Made by a program: the position numbers and the translations under genes. Shown here in pieces: positions 49,276 to 57,578 of a DNA stretch of 64,000 bases. The stretch spans positions 62,001 to 126,000 of the forward strand of contig CAYQYT010000006.1 in the NCBI GenBank assembly GCA_964421815.1. Reading direction: 5' to 3'. The notes beneath the pieces are model-generated. The model saw only the letters and a program-made list of their open reading frames with translations, did not search any database and was not told the origin of the DNA. Numbering within the stretch: position 1 is the first letter of the stretch; each line of letters starts with the position of its first letter. The DNA comes from DTU089 sp964421815. Lineage in GTDB: Bacteria > Bacillota > Clostridia > Oscillospirales > Acutalibacteraceae.

Positions 49276-49680
49276 ATGAAACTGATTTTTTGTATCGATG
49301 ATAAGAAGGGCATGATGTTCTTTGGAAAAAGGCAAAGCCAAGATAGCATGCTGCGCGAATGGATCATTAACCATACCGCAGGTAGCACTCTTTGGATGAG
49401 CAACTACTCGGCAAAACAATTTAAGGATTTCAATGGCGTTGTCGTTGATGACGACTATACATCTAAAGCAACCGTTGGTGATTATTGCTTTATAGAAGAC
49501 AAGGGGTACTCGATTGAAAATGTGAGCGAGATAATCCTGTGCCATTGGAATCGAAGATATCAGGCCGATAAAGTCTTTGACGTTGATCTTAAAGCCAACG
49601 GATTCAAGAAGACCGATAGCCTTGATATCAAAGGTTCGTCTCACGACAAGATAACAATTGAAACTTATAAGAAGGGTTGA
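49276..49680 (+). CDS. Conserved protein paired with secreted nuclease
   Basis: 134 residues, cytosolic. The sequence MKLIFCIDDKKGMMFFGKRQ, LWMSNYSAKQFKDF and SSHDKITIETYKKG matches, from memory, a family of gut Firmicute proteins sometimes labelled ribonuclease Z. No metallo-beta-lactamase motif is visible, so I would not use that name. It is preceded by AGGAGG and ends two bases before the nuclease lipoprotein gene. Consistent pairing would suggest an immunity or regulatory role for the nuclease, as inference only. Confidence 0.72.
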   Translation: MKLIFCIDDKKGMMFFGKRQSQDSMLREWIINHTAGSTLWMSNYSAKQFKDFNGVVVDDDYTSKATVGDYCFIEDKGYSIENVSEIILCHWNRRYQADKVFDVDLKANGFKKTDSLDIKGSSHDKITIETYKKG

Positions 49681-49682
49681 AA

Positions 49683-50780
49683 ATGAAACTATCAAATAGA
49701 ATATTGGCATTGCTCCTATCGTTGTTGATGGTAGTATCTCTTGCAGGGTGCGGTTTAGATGACAGTTCCTACATAGAAGGATCGGGTGGCTACCACGGCG
49801 AATCTTCGAGTATTAGTACAGGAAATGGCGAAGAAAGCACAGAGCAATCCCAAACTAACCAGTCGGAAACAACAAGCAGTACAACTGAAAATACAACGAG
49901 CCAAACTGAAACACCTTCGACAACGGTACAACCAACTGATAAGCCTAATGAAAGTGCGGGAGTCGGGTCAGGGGCAGCATCAGCGGTTAATCCTTCTTCC
50001 TTGCCGGCGTTTTCGGGAACAGCTTACACCATAGTAAATGGGAATCAACCCAATTTCAGTTCTTCCGAACTGACAACAAAGGGATATGAAAAGTATTCCA
50101 GTCTTGATAGCCGCGGAAGATGTGGCGTGGCTCTTGCATCATGCGGTAAAGAGATTATGCCCGGAGCTAACGAAGAACGAGGAAGCATCAGCAGCATTAC
50201 TCCCTCGGGATGGGTGCAAGCAAAGTATAGCGGGATCTCCGGTGGCTATCTTTGGAATCGTTGCCACTTAATCGGTTGGCAGCTCTCTGCGGAAAATGCA
50301 AACAGACAAAACTTAATAACCGGCACTCGATATATGAATATCAACGGAATGTTACCGTTTGAAAATATGGTTGCTGACTACATTAAAGAAACAGGAAACC
50401 ATGTAGCATACAGAATCACACCGATTTTTGAAGGAAACAATCTTGTCTGTAGTGGTGTTCAAATGGAAGCATACTCGATAGAGGATGAGGGTGACGGAAT
50501 CTGTTTCAATGTCTATTGCTACAACGTTCAACCCGGAATTACGATCAACTATGCAACCGGAGAAAGCTCTGGACCGAGCAGCGAAACAACAGAAACGCAA
50601 AAGCCCACCACAGAACAAAACGAAAATAATCAGACATCAAGCGGAACTATGGTCTGGATACCGAAGTCGGGTAAGAAATATCATAGCCACGCAGGATGTA
50701 GCAATATGAGCAACCCAACACAAGTAACAAAGGATGAAGCCGAAAACCGAGGATACGAGCCTTGTAAGAAGTGTTGGTAA
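49683..50780 (+). CDS. Secreted DNA/RNA non-specific endonuclease lipoprotein
   Basis: 365 residues. Lipoprotein signal with lipobox LAGC (LLSLLMVVSLAGC), then a Ser/Thr/Gln-rich spacer (about 30-100). The nuclease domain (about 105-300) resembles EndA/NucA-type beta-beta-alpha nucleases: LWNRCHLIGWQL with the catalytic His (the usual DRGH appears as NRCH) and QNLITGTRYMNINGMLPFE with metal-binding Asn. The C-terminal 45 residues (HSHAGCSNMSNP, EPCKKCW) form a small Cys-containing module often added to surface nucleases. It should act outside the cell on free DNA. Confidence 0.88.
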   Translation: MKLSNRILALLLSLLMVVSLAGCGLDDSSYIEGSGGYHGESSSISTGNGEESTEQSQTNQSETTSSTTENTTSQTETPSTTVQPTDKPNESAGVGSGAASAVNPSSLPAFSGTAYTIVNGNQPNFSSSELTTKGYEKYSSLDSRGRCGVALASCGKEIMPGANEERGSISSITPSGWVQAKYSGISGGYLWNRCHLIGWQLSAENANRQNLITGTRYMNINGMLPFENMVADYIKETGNHVAYRITPIFEGNNLVCSGVQMEAYSIEDEGDGICFNVYCYNVQPGITINYATGESSGPSSETTETQKPTTEQNENNQTSSGTMVWIPKSGKKYHSHAGCSNMSNPTQVTKDEAENRGYEPCKKCW

Positions 50781-50785
50781 CAAGA

Positions 50786-50825
50786 GAGAGCATGGGAAAG
50801 ATGTCCTTTCTCATGCTCTTCTTTC
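50786..50825 (+). terminator. Terminator after the nuclease gene
   Basis: AGAGCATG-GAAAG pairs with CTTTC-CATGCTCT, followed by TCTTTC. It separates the nuclease unit from the restriction operon. Confidence 0.8.
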
Positions 50826-50912
50826 ATAAATACGAAGCCACCCCTTTTTCTCTTTGAAACGCCCACAGAAAGTTGAACATAAAAAATATTTCAAACTTTT
50901 TGCGAAAACCTC

Positions 50913-50941
50913 TTGACAAGACAAAAACATGGTGCTATAAT
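50913..50941 (+). promoter_or_regulatory. Consensus promoter of the restriction-type operon
   Basis: Perfect TTGACA (50913-50918) and TATAAT (50936-50941) with 17-bp spacing. The leader of about 90 nt includes a CGGTGA/TCACCG hairpin (50949-50979) before the first ribosome-binding site. No operator is obvious, so expression may be constitutive. Confidence 0.85.
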
Positions 50942-51035
50942 GAAGCCACGGTGAGAGGAACATAGAAAATATTTCACCGAAAAATGAAAATGTTAAAGAA
51001 AAGTCATTGATTTTTATGTCGAGAGGTGTTATAAT

Positions 51036-51449
51036 ATGAACATGTACGAAGTTTGTGCTAAATGTGGTCATGTCGGCAGAGATTATTATGTCGAGAAAAC
51101 ATTCGCAGTGAAAGCGGAGAGTGCAAAGGAAGCAGCAGCGGTTGTTCGTTGGTTTCCACGAGTAAAACATCATCATAAAGATGCAATCAGATTTGTAACA
51201 GAGGTTGATGTTTCTCGTTATACAGAAATCATCAGCGCGAACAACGATGATGCGTACTTTCATTGTAGGAACGTTCAGGAGCAGAGAGGATATTCCGAAA
51301 TGCTGTTTCCCGAGTGTCCGGTACTCGACTATGATGATTACCGAATCGAACCCAACAAACGAGATTATTATTGTGGGAAGACCAAGATCAGAAACCCCAA
51401 GAAATACATGGGATTCATCAAAGAGGAAGGAAGACTTTCAGTATGCTAA
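51036..51449 (+). CDS. Zinc-ribbon-like first protein of the restriction operon
   Basis: 137 residues. MYEVCAKCGHVGRDYYVEKT gives a C-x2-C pair near the N-terminus; a second Cys pair may come from CRN/PECPVLDY and DYYCGKTKI later in the chain. The middle (AVKAESAKEAAAVVRWFPRV) is helical and basic. I recognise no named family. It is the first gene behind the operon promoter and overlaps the half-HsdS gene by 7 bp, which ties it to the restriction system. DNA or RNA binding is possible. Confidence 0.72.
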   Translation: MNMYEVCAKCGHVGRDYYVEKTFAVKAESAKEAAAVVRWFPRVKHHHKDAIRFVTEVDVSRYTEIISANNDDAYFHCRNVQEQRGYSEMLFPECPVLDYDDYRIEPNKRDYYCGKTKIRNPKKYMGFIKEEGRLSVC

Positions 51450-52033
51450 ACACAGTAAAGCTTAACGACAAAAGAATAGCGACAATCATTGGCGGTCAGA
51501 TTATGACGCGTCTGACAGCGAAAGAGGAAAGCGGCGATCCTGTAGTGGAGGAAAGAAGGATCATCATTCCCAAGTGCATTTTGAGCGATGGCACTATCGA
51601 TGCAAACGAACTTCCCGTAGAAAAGCTCAAAGCAGCAGCCGATGAAAAGAAGATCACAAAAGTCGGCGATATAGTTATTAAACTTTCTACTCCTTACGAT
51701 TCAGCAATCGTTACCGAAGAATCTGCCGGATGCCTTGTTCCGTCTTTCTGTGCAATCATAAGATGCAACGAGATTAGCAAAGAGTATCTGCAAGCGTTCT
51801 TATCAACCGTAGGGTGCAAGAACCAATTGAAGAATCAGGTGGCAGGTGCGGTCATGACAATCCTGTCTGTTGGAAAACTTGGCAATATAGATATCCCCGA
51901 TGCAGATCAAAAAACGCAGAGAGAAATTGGACAGGGCTACATCCAAACCCAAGAAAAAATCGCAGCCCTCAAACGCATCGTTGAACTTGAAGCAAAGCGA
52001 AACGATATCATCTTCAAGGAGCTAATGAAATAA
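51443..52033 (+). CDS. Half-length HsdS-like specificity protein
   Basis: 196 residues from ATG 51443. It looks like one target-recognition domain plus one coiled-coil arm of a type I S subunit: GDIVIKLSTPYDSAIVTEES, then CLVPSFCAIIRC, LSVGKLGNIDIPDADQKTQR and a C-terminal helix (ALKRIVELEAKRNDIIFKEL). Normal HsdS has two such units. Half S subunits can work as dimers. It is followed after two bases by a degenerate HsdM-like gene, making an S-M pair in reversed order to the complete pair downstream. Confidence 0.8.
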   Translation: MLNTVKLNDKRIATIIGGQIMTRLTAKEESGDPVVEERRIIIPKCILSDGTIDANELPVEKLKAAADEKKITKVGDIVIKLSTPYDSAIVTEESAGCLVPSFCAIIRCNEISKEYLQAFLSTVGCKNQLKNQVAGAVMTILSVGKLGNIDIPDADQKTQREIGQGYIQTQEKIAALKRIVELEAKRNDIIFKELMK

Positions 52034-52035
52034 CT

Positions 52036-53391
52036 ATGGATAATATGACTTTATGCGAAAGATGCAACAAGATGATTTGGGATATAGCAAACACACTCAA
52101 GGGTGTTGTATATGCCAAGAATATGACATTCAGCGTAGTTCGCTTGCTCTTCCTCAAGTATGTAACAGACAATTGCCTCAAGGCAGATAATAGCGATAAG
52201 ATGATGAACTATGTCAGAGTTCAAAGAATGTTTGCCGCAAGAGATAACGAAGGCGGTCAAACTGCCGTATATCCTGTGCTGAAAATGCTGGACGAAACAT
52301 ATGGGCTGGATAATGTTCTGACCTCTGCATTGAACGAGTATGCAAAAGATTTGTTTGGAACTGACGATAGCTGGGGCAGAAAAAACAGCACCATCACTCA
52401 CCATAAGGCTGTCATGGGCGCTGTTGCGGAATTGAATCTCGAAGAAGAACCCGAAAGCAATATTCTCGGAAAGACAATGGTTGAGTGTCTGTCTTCTACC
52501 TTGGATGTAATGGCACGGGACGTTGTCTCTGCCGGTGAAACGGTAACCCCTGCAACTCTCTCTGCCCTTGCAGCAAAACTGGTTAAAGTTGCAGACGGCG
52601 AAACTTACGCAGACTTCGTATCCGGTGCAGGTCTGTCGACTCTTCGAATAGTTGGCGAAGCCAAAGCAAATATTATCAATGCGGAAATCAACTCCGAATG
52701 TGCAGCGGTAGCGGCTATGCTTTATATCATGGCCGGTTATGAGAACATCTCCATCACCGTAGAAAATTCCCTTGCTAAATACGAGGATGAACATGATGTT
52801 GCTGACAAGATGTTCATCGATGCTCCGCTTAATGTAAGAAAGATTATCGAGGATAAGAATCTGAGTTCTTCCTACCTTGCTGTGGAGAAGGCTGTGAATA
52901 TGTTAAAAGAAAACGGAACTGCGGTGGTAGTAGTTCCCGGATCTTCTCTGTTCGGAATGACAAAGGCACAGGTTGAACAGCGAAAGAACATCATCAGCAA
53001 TAAATGGTTAAAAGCAGTAATCGCTCTGCCTCCTTGCTTCTACGGCGCAGGTGTAGGTGTAAACCTGCTGATTATCTCAAAAACCGAAAACGAGAATGTG
53101 CTCTTCGTAAATGCAGTAACAAACAGTAGTTTTACCTTCTCCGTAAAGGAAAAGAGAATTAACACATTAACCGAGGAAGGTATTGCGAAAATCACAGAGA
53201 TCGTTGAGAATGGCGAAGTCATTAGCGGCATATCCAAGTTCTGCACCATTGACGAGATAGCCGAAATGAACTATGACCTTACCCCTGCAAGATATGCCTC
53301 TGACATTATCGCAGAAGCAGAAGAAGATACAGTAACATTAAAAGAAATCGATGCAGAGCTTGCCGAGCTTTATAAGAAGCTTGGGCTTTGA
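52036..53391 (+). CDS. HsdM-like protein with degenerate methyltransferase motifs
   Basis: 451 residues with the overall layout of a type I M subunit: helical N-terminal domain (IWDIANTLKGV, FLKYVTDN), then a Rossmann-like domain. The SAM-binding motif I position reads YADFVSGAGLSTL (191-203) instead of DPxCGSGG, and the catalytic NPPF/Y position reads MFIDAPLNV (259-267). The downstream strands (GTAVVVVPGSSLFG, LKAVIALPPCFYG, VNLLIISKTENE) are well kept. So the fold is preserved but methylation is unlikely. It is translated between a half-S and the complete HsdM and is not broken, which argues for a retained non-catalytic role. Confidence 0.82.
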   Translation: MDNMTLCERCNKMIWDIANTLKGVVYAKNMTFSVVRLLFLKYVTDNCLKADNSDKMMNYVRVQRMFAARDNEGGQTAVYPVLKMLDETYGLDNVLTSALNEYAKDLFGTDDSWGRKNSTITHHKAVMGAVAELNLEEEPESNILGKTMVECLSSTLDVMARDVVSAGETVTPATLSALAAKLVKVADGETYADFVSGAGLSTLRIVGEAKANIINAEINSECAAVAAMLYIMAGYENISITVENSLAKYEDEHDVADKMFIDAPLNVRKIIEDKNLSSSYLAVEKAVNMLKENGTAVVVVPGSSLFGMTKAQVEQRKNIISNKWLKAVIALPPCFYGAGVGVNLLIISKTENENVLFVNAVTNSSFTFSVKEKRINTLTEEGIAKITEIVENGEVISGISKFCTIDEIAEMNYDLTPARYASDIIAEAEEDTVTLKEIDAELAELYKKLGL

Positions 53392-53410
53392 TGAAGGAGA
53401 AAAATAGATT

Positions 53411-55195
53411 ATGGCAATTGCAGAAATTCAGAAGCAAACAACCGCAAACATTCAGGAAAAGGCAAACCTCATTTGGGAAATTGCTACCCATTTGGTAGGT
53501 TTGTATAAACCTCACGAGTACGGCAAGGTTATCCTCCCAATGACCGTGCTGAAAAGATTTGACGATGCGTTAGCCCCCACCAAACAGAAGGTACTTGACG
53601 AAAACAAGAAACTGTCCGAAATTGGTTTCGACGGTAAGGTGCGTGAAGGTGCGCTTTACAAAGCCTCCGGTTATCCCTTCTACAATACAAGCCAGTATGA
53701 TTTTTCTCGTCTTCTTGCCGATCCCGATAATATCGCTGAAAACTTTGATGATTATCTCAAAGGTTTCTCCGATAACATTAAGGACATTATTGAGAACTTC
53801 GAGTTCGCTGATCAGATCAAGAAGATGGTGTCCGGCAATGTCCTCTATGTAGTAATTCAGGAGTTCAACTCCAAGAAGGGTGATATGTCCCCCGAGAAGA
53901 TTACCTCTGCCGATATGGGTTACGTTTTCGAAGAACTGATCCGTAAGTTCTCCGAAAGTTATAACGAGGAAGCCGGAGCGCACTTTACAAGCCGCGATAT
54001 CATCTACCTTATGACCGAGCTTCTCATCGCTCCCGAGAGAGATGAAATCGAGCAGCACGGTTGCTATAAGACTGCCTACGATATGACGATGGGTACGTCT
54101 CAGATGCTCGGCTGTCTGACCGAGCGCATCAAAGATATTAACGCAGAAGCTGATCTTGCTTGTTATGGTCAGGAATTCAATCCCGAAACCTATGCTATCG
54201 CCAAAGCGGATATGCTCATCAAGGGCGGCAACGCAAACAATATGAAATACGGCGATACTCTGTCCGAGGATGCATACTACGGATATGAATTCGACTATAT
54301 CATCAGCAATCCACCCTTCGGTATCGACTGGAAACGTGAGAAGGATGCCGTGGAAAAGGAACACGCAAAGCAGGGTTACGAAGGACGATTCGGCCCCGGT
54401 CTCCCCTCTATTTCCGATGGTCAGATGCTCTTCTTACTCAATGGTTATAAAAAGCTCAAAGAGGGTGCCGGAAGAATGGCAATTATTCAGAATGGCTCTT
54501 CTCTCTTCACCGGTGATGCAGGTAGCGGTGCGTCCGAAATCCGCAAACACCTAATTGATGGAGATAAAGTGGAAGCCATCATTCAGTTGCCTACCGACCT
54601 CTTTTACAACACCGGCATTTCCACCTACATTTGGGTAGTATCCAAAAACAAGGACGAAAAGCGCCTTGGTAGAGTACAGCTCATTGATGCAAGCAATTGC
54701 TTCGTAAAGCGCCGCAAGAACATCGGTAACAAGCGTGTCGATTTGGACGATGCTTGCATCAGCCTTATTATGCAAGCCTACAACAACCCCGATGTAGATA
54801 ACGTCTATACGGACGGACAGCTTGTGGTAGAAAGCAAGTCCTTCGAAAACGATTGTTTCGGCTATACGAAGGTGACTGTTGAAACAGCCCTTGCCGATGA
54901 AGATGGCAAGCCCATCCTCAAGAAAGGCAAACCGCAGCCTGTTAAGGGTGCAACCGATTCCGAGATCATCCCTCTTATGGAAGATATCGATGCCTATATG
55001 GAAAAGAACGTGTTGCCCTACAATCCGCTTGCATATATTGACCATGCTAAAGATAAGGTGGGCTACGAAATTCCGTTTACTCGTTTGTTTTATAAGTTTG
55101 TAGCACCTGCATCTTCCAATTCCATTTTTGAAGATATCAAGAAGTTAGAAACGGAAGAAGCGGTTCTTATGAAGGAGTTATTCGGCAATGAGTAA
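53411..55195 (+). CDS. hsdM: Type I restriction-modification methyltransferase subunit HsdM
   Basis: N6-adenine methyltransferase subunit, 594 residues. N-terminal HsdM helical domain (ANLIWEIATHLVGLYKPHEY, LPMTVLKRFDDAL), then AGAHFTSRDIIYLMTELL. Motif I is YDMTMGTSQML (223-233), an unusual form of DPTCGTGGML that I believe is shared by a Firmicute subclade. Motif IV NPPFGIDWK (300-308) is intact. ISDGQMLFLLNG and MAIIQNGSSLFTGDAGSG follow. The S gene overlaps its end by 8 bp. With HsdS and HsdR it should form a complete type I enzyme. Confidence 0.93.
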   Translation: MAIAEIQKQTTANIQEKANLIWEIATHLVGLYKPHEYGKVILPMTVLKRFDDALAPTKQKVLDENKKLSEIGFDGKVREGALYKASGYPFYNTSQYDFSRLLADPDNIAENFDDYLKGFSDNIKDIIENFEFADQIKKMVSGNVLYVVIQEFNSKKGDMSPEKITSADMGYVFEELIRKFSESYNEEAGAHFTSRDIIYLMTELLIAPERDEIEQHGCYKTAYDMTMGTSQMLGCLTERIKDINAEADLACYGQEFNPETYAIAKADMLIKGGNANNMKYGDTLSEDAYYGYEFDYIISNPPFGIDWKREKDAVEKEHAKQGYEGRFGPGLPSISDGQMLFLLNGYKKLKEGAGRMAIIQNGSSLFTGDAGSGASEIRKHLIDGDKVEAIIQLPTDLFYNTGISTYIWVVSKNKDEKRLGRVQLIDASNCFVKRRKNIGNKRVDLDDACISLIMQAYNNPDVDNVYTDGQLVVESKSFENDCFGYTKVTVETALADEDGKPILKKGKPQPVKGATDSEIIPLMEDIDAYMEKNVLPYNPLAYIDHAKDKVGYEIPFTRLFYKFVAPASSNSIFEDIKKLETEEAVLMKELFGNE

Positions 55196-56456
55196 GATAA
55201 TAAAAACAGGTATACCTTGGTTACCGGAAATGTCCGAGAGATTTTCTGTCGGTTATGTAAAACAGTATTTCCACATTAGTAAAGACCTTTCTAATGATGG
55301 AGAGCCGGAGCGAGTGCTTAAACTGGCTCGTGCAGGTATAGTAGAAAAAGATGTAACAACCAATGAAGGTCAGATGGCCGCATCGTATTCAGGCTATAAC
55401 AAGGTGCAGGTAGGCGATTTGTTACTAAATCCTATGGATTTGTACAGCGGTGCAAATTGTAATGTATCAGAATTAGAAGGTGTGATTAGCCCCGCTTATT
55501 CAAATCTACGCGCGAAAAAATCCAACACTGTGGTTCCGAAATTCTATGATTATTATTTCAAAAGTCAGTATTGGTTGATGGCTATGTTTGCCCACGGAAA
55601 AGGCGTGTCTTTTGATAACAGATGGACATTGAATAATGATAGCTTACGTACCTATGAAATTCCTGTTGTTCCCTATGCTGAACAAGAGAAAATTGTGGAA
55701 CATATTCAAACCGAAGAAAGAAAAGTCGATGCCCTTATCGCAAATGTTCAGGCACAGATTGAAAAGCTAAAAGCATACAAACAGAGCGTTATTACCGAAA
55801 CGGTCACAAAAGGCCTCGATCCTAATGCTCCTATGAAGGATAGCGGTGTCGAATGGATTGGAGTTATCAATAGCTCATATGCCGTGAATCCTATCAAGTC
55901 AATATTTAAAATTAAGAAGGACATTATTGGTCGAGAACCGGAAACCGTACTATCAATAACGCAAAACGGCTTGAAAATTAAAAATATTAGTGAAAACGAA
56001 GGTCAAATGGCTAATTCATATGCAAATTACCAGATCGTAAACATCGGAGATTTTGCAATGAATCACATGGATCTTTTGACTGGTGGTATTGGAATCTCTG
56101 AATATGAGGGAGTGACAAGTCCCGATTACAGAGTGTTTGTCAAGAAGAATCCCGACTATAATTCTCGCTATTTTCTCTATCTGTTTGAAATGTACTATAG
56201 GAACAAAATATTCTACGCATTTGGACAAGGTGCAGCCAATATAGGTAGATGGAGATTGCCGGCTCAGAATTTTAACACCTTGGATATTCCTGTGCCTCCG
56301 GTTGATGAACAACACAAAATAGCCAAGTATCTTGATGGTAAGTGTTCGCAAATTAATAAGCTCATTGAAATTAAGCAGAAGAAAATCGAAAAATTGGTGG
56401 AATACAAAAAATCCCTTATCTACGAGTATGTTACAGGAAAAAAGGAAGTGGTGTAA
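55188..56456 (+). CDS. hsdS: Type I restriction-modification specificity subunit HsdS
   Basis: 422 residues with two target-recognition domains (about 1-150 and 215-365), each followed by a coiled-coil conserved region (EKIVEHIQTEERKVDALIAN, then KLIEIKQKKIEKLVEYKKSL). The two domains are clearly alike: NEGQMAASYSGYNKVQVGDL against NEGQMANSYANYQIVNIGDF, and MDLYSGANCNVSELEGVISP against MDLLTGGIGISEYEGVTSP. This predicts recognition of two similar half-sites. It overlaps hsdM by 8 bp and the next gene by 1 bp. Confidence 0.93.
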   Translation: MSKIIKTGIPWLPEMSERFSVGYVKQYFHISKDLSNDGEPERVLKLARAGIVEKDVTTNEGQMAASYSGYNKVQVGDLLLNPMDLYSGANCNVSELEGVISPAYSNLRAKKSNTVVPKFYDYYFKSQYWLMAMFAHGKGVSFDNRWTLNNDSLRTYEIPVVPYAEQEKIVEHIQTEERKVDALIANVQAQIEKLKAYKQSVITETVTKGLDPNAPMKDSGVEWIGVINSSYAVNPIKSIFKIKKDIIGREPETVLSITQNGLKIKNISENEGQMANSYANYQIVNIGDFAMNHMDLLTGGIGISEYEGVTSPDYRVFVKKNPDYNSRYFLYLFEMYYRNKIFYAFGQGAANIGRWRLPAQNFNTLDIPVPPVDEQHKIAKYLDGKCSQINKLIEIKQKKIEKLVEYKKSLIYEYVTGKKEVV

Positions 56457-57163
56457 TGAGCTTGTTAGAAAAAATAGCTGATACTCTTCTTTCAAAGCAT
56501 TGGATTATTACATTAGTATCCTTCGTGGTAAGTGTTGTCGTTTCAATTTTCATACCTTCGGAGCTTTATGATAAACTTCCTTTTGATTCGAAAGTAAATG
56601 TGATTGTTGGCTTTGTGGCTATTGCTGTGGTTGTCTTCCTCGTCTTATATCTCATCACGTGGTGCATCGGCAAGAAATTTTCAAGCACAAAATGGGACAG
56701 CGAATATCAGGCATTAAAAAAAGAAGAAGCAGAGGAAAACATCGAGGAATGGCGTTGCTTCTTCGATAAAATCCCGGACGAAGAATACTCTATCATAATG
56801 TACTTTATGATAACCGAAAACAAGCGGCCGTACAAATCGTGGGGATATCGTTGGGGAAGCTATGATACATCCATCTTCGGATTCACCATTGTAGATCAGC
56901 TTTTCTATAAAACAAAGACCTTCGAAGAATCACCTCCATATTCAGTCCACTTTGCAAACGAGGACAAGCCTCGCACAATCACCAGTAAAGGTGAGGCAAC
57001 AATCTATACGCTCAAGGATGACGTGTATCGGACGTTTAAAGAGATAATCAGATTGAAAGGCTCGTTATCTCATCATCAAAGGAAACTATATAAATTGGAC
57101 TACGGCAATGGTTCTGATTTGCCGGAGTTTCAAGAATCCAAATTCAAACAGGGTGCTGATTAA
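56456..57163 (+). CDS. SieB-like two-helix membrane protein
   Basis: 235 residues. Two N-terminal transmembrane helices (about 15-33 and 46-70) are followed by a cytosolic domain of about 165 residues: DEEYSIIMYFMITENKRPYK, WGSYDTSIFGFTIVDQLF and a Lys-rich end. The layout and the winged-helix-like start of the soluble domain recall superinfection exclusion protein B of phages, but similarity is too weak to be sure. It overlaps hsdS by 1 bp, so it is part of the operon. An exclusion or abortive role is a hypothesis. Confidence 0.6.
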   Translation: MSLLEKIADTLLSKHWIITLVSFVVSVVVSIFIPSELYDKLPFDSKVNVIVGFVAIAVVVFLVLYLITWCIGKKFSSTKWDSEYQALKKEEAEENIEEWRCFFDKIPDEEYSIIMYFMITENKRPYKSWGYRWGSYDTSIFGFTIVDQLFYKTKTFEESPPYSVHFANEDKPRTITSKGEATIYTLKDDVYRTFKEIIRLKGSLSHHQRKLYKLDYGNGSDLPEFQESKFKQGAD

Positions 57164-57183
57164 CACCGAAAGGAAAACTACCG

Positions 57184-57549
57184 TTGAGAGAAATATTCAG
57201 TTTCATTTTTGACAAATTCACAGACCCCTTGACTCTTCCCATTGAGCCGCTTTACGAGTGGATCATCTTGGGAGTGATTGGGTTAATTGCATATGTAGCT
57301 TCGTTCCGTATTGTCGGAGATATGTATGATAGCGGAACTATCAGCGGTAGTTTCCTTGGCAGTCTGTTCCATTGGATTATTCGCCTATTGATTTTCGTTC
57401 CCGTGTGGTTCGTTGTCTATTGGCTGATCGTCATCGGTCAATGGATCATCGCAAACTGGGTTTTGGCTCTCTGCATTTTGGGCGGCTTGGTTGTTTTTAT
57501 AGCTGCCACAATCGGAATAATCCATTATTTGAACGGTAGAAATAATTAA
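57184..57549 (+). CDS. Small multi-pass membrane protein in the restriction operon
   Basis: 121 residues from TTG 57184 (AAAGGA upstream). It has three or four hydrophobic segments (about 24-43, 58-80, 82-104, 100-116) and a short N-terminal amphipathic stretch (FSFIFDKFTDPLTLP). No family recognised. It lies directly between the SieB-like and DUF262 genes with short gaps. Pairing with the SieB-like protein at the membrane is possible but not shown. Confidence 0.68.
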   Translation: MREIFSFIFDKFTDPLTLPIEPLYEWIILGVIGLIAYVASFRIVGDMYDSGTISGSFLGSLFHWIIRLLIFVPVWFVVYWLIVIGQWIIANWVLALCILGGLVVFIAATIGIIHYLNGRNN

Positions 57550-57578
57550 GAAGTAAAGCAAACGGAAGGAGGGTTCAC

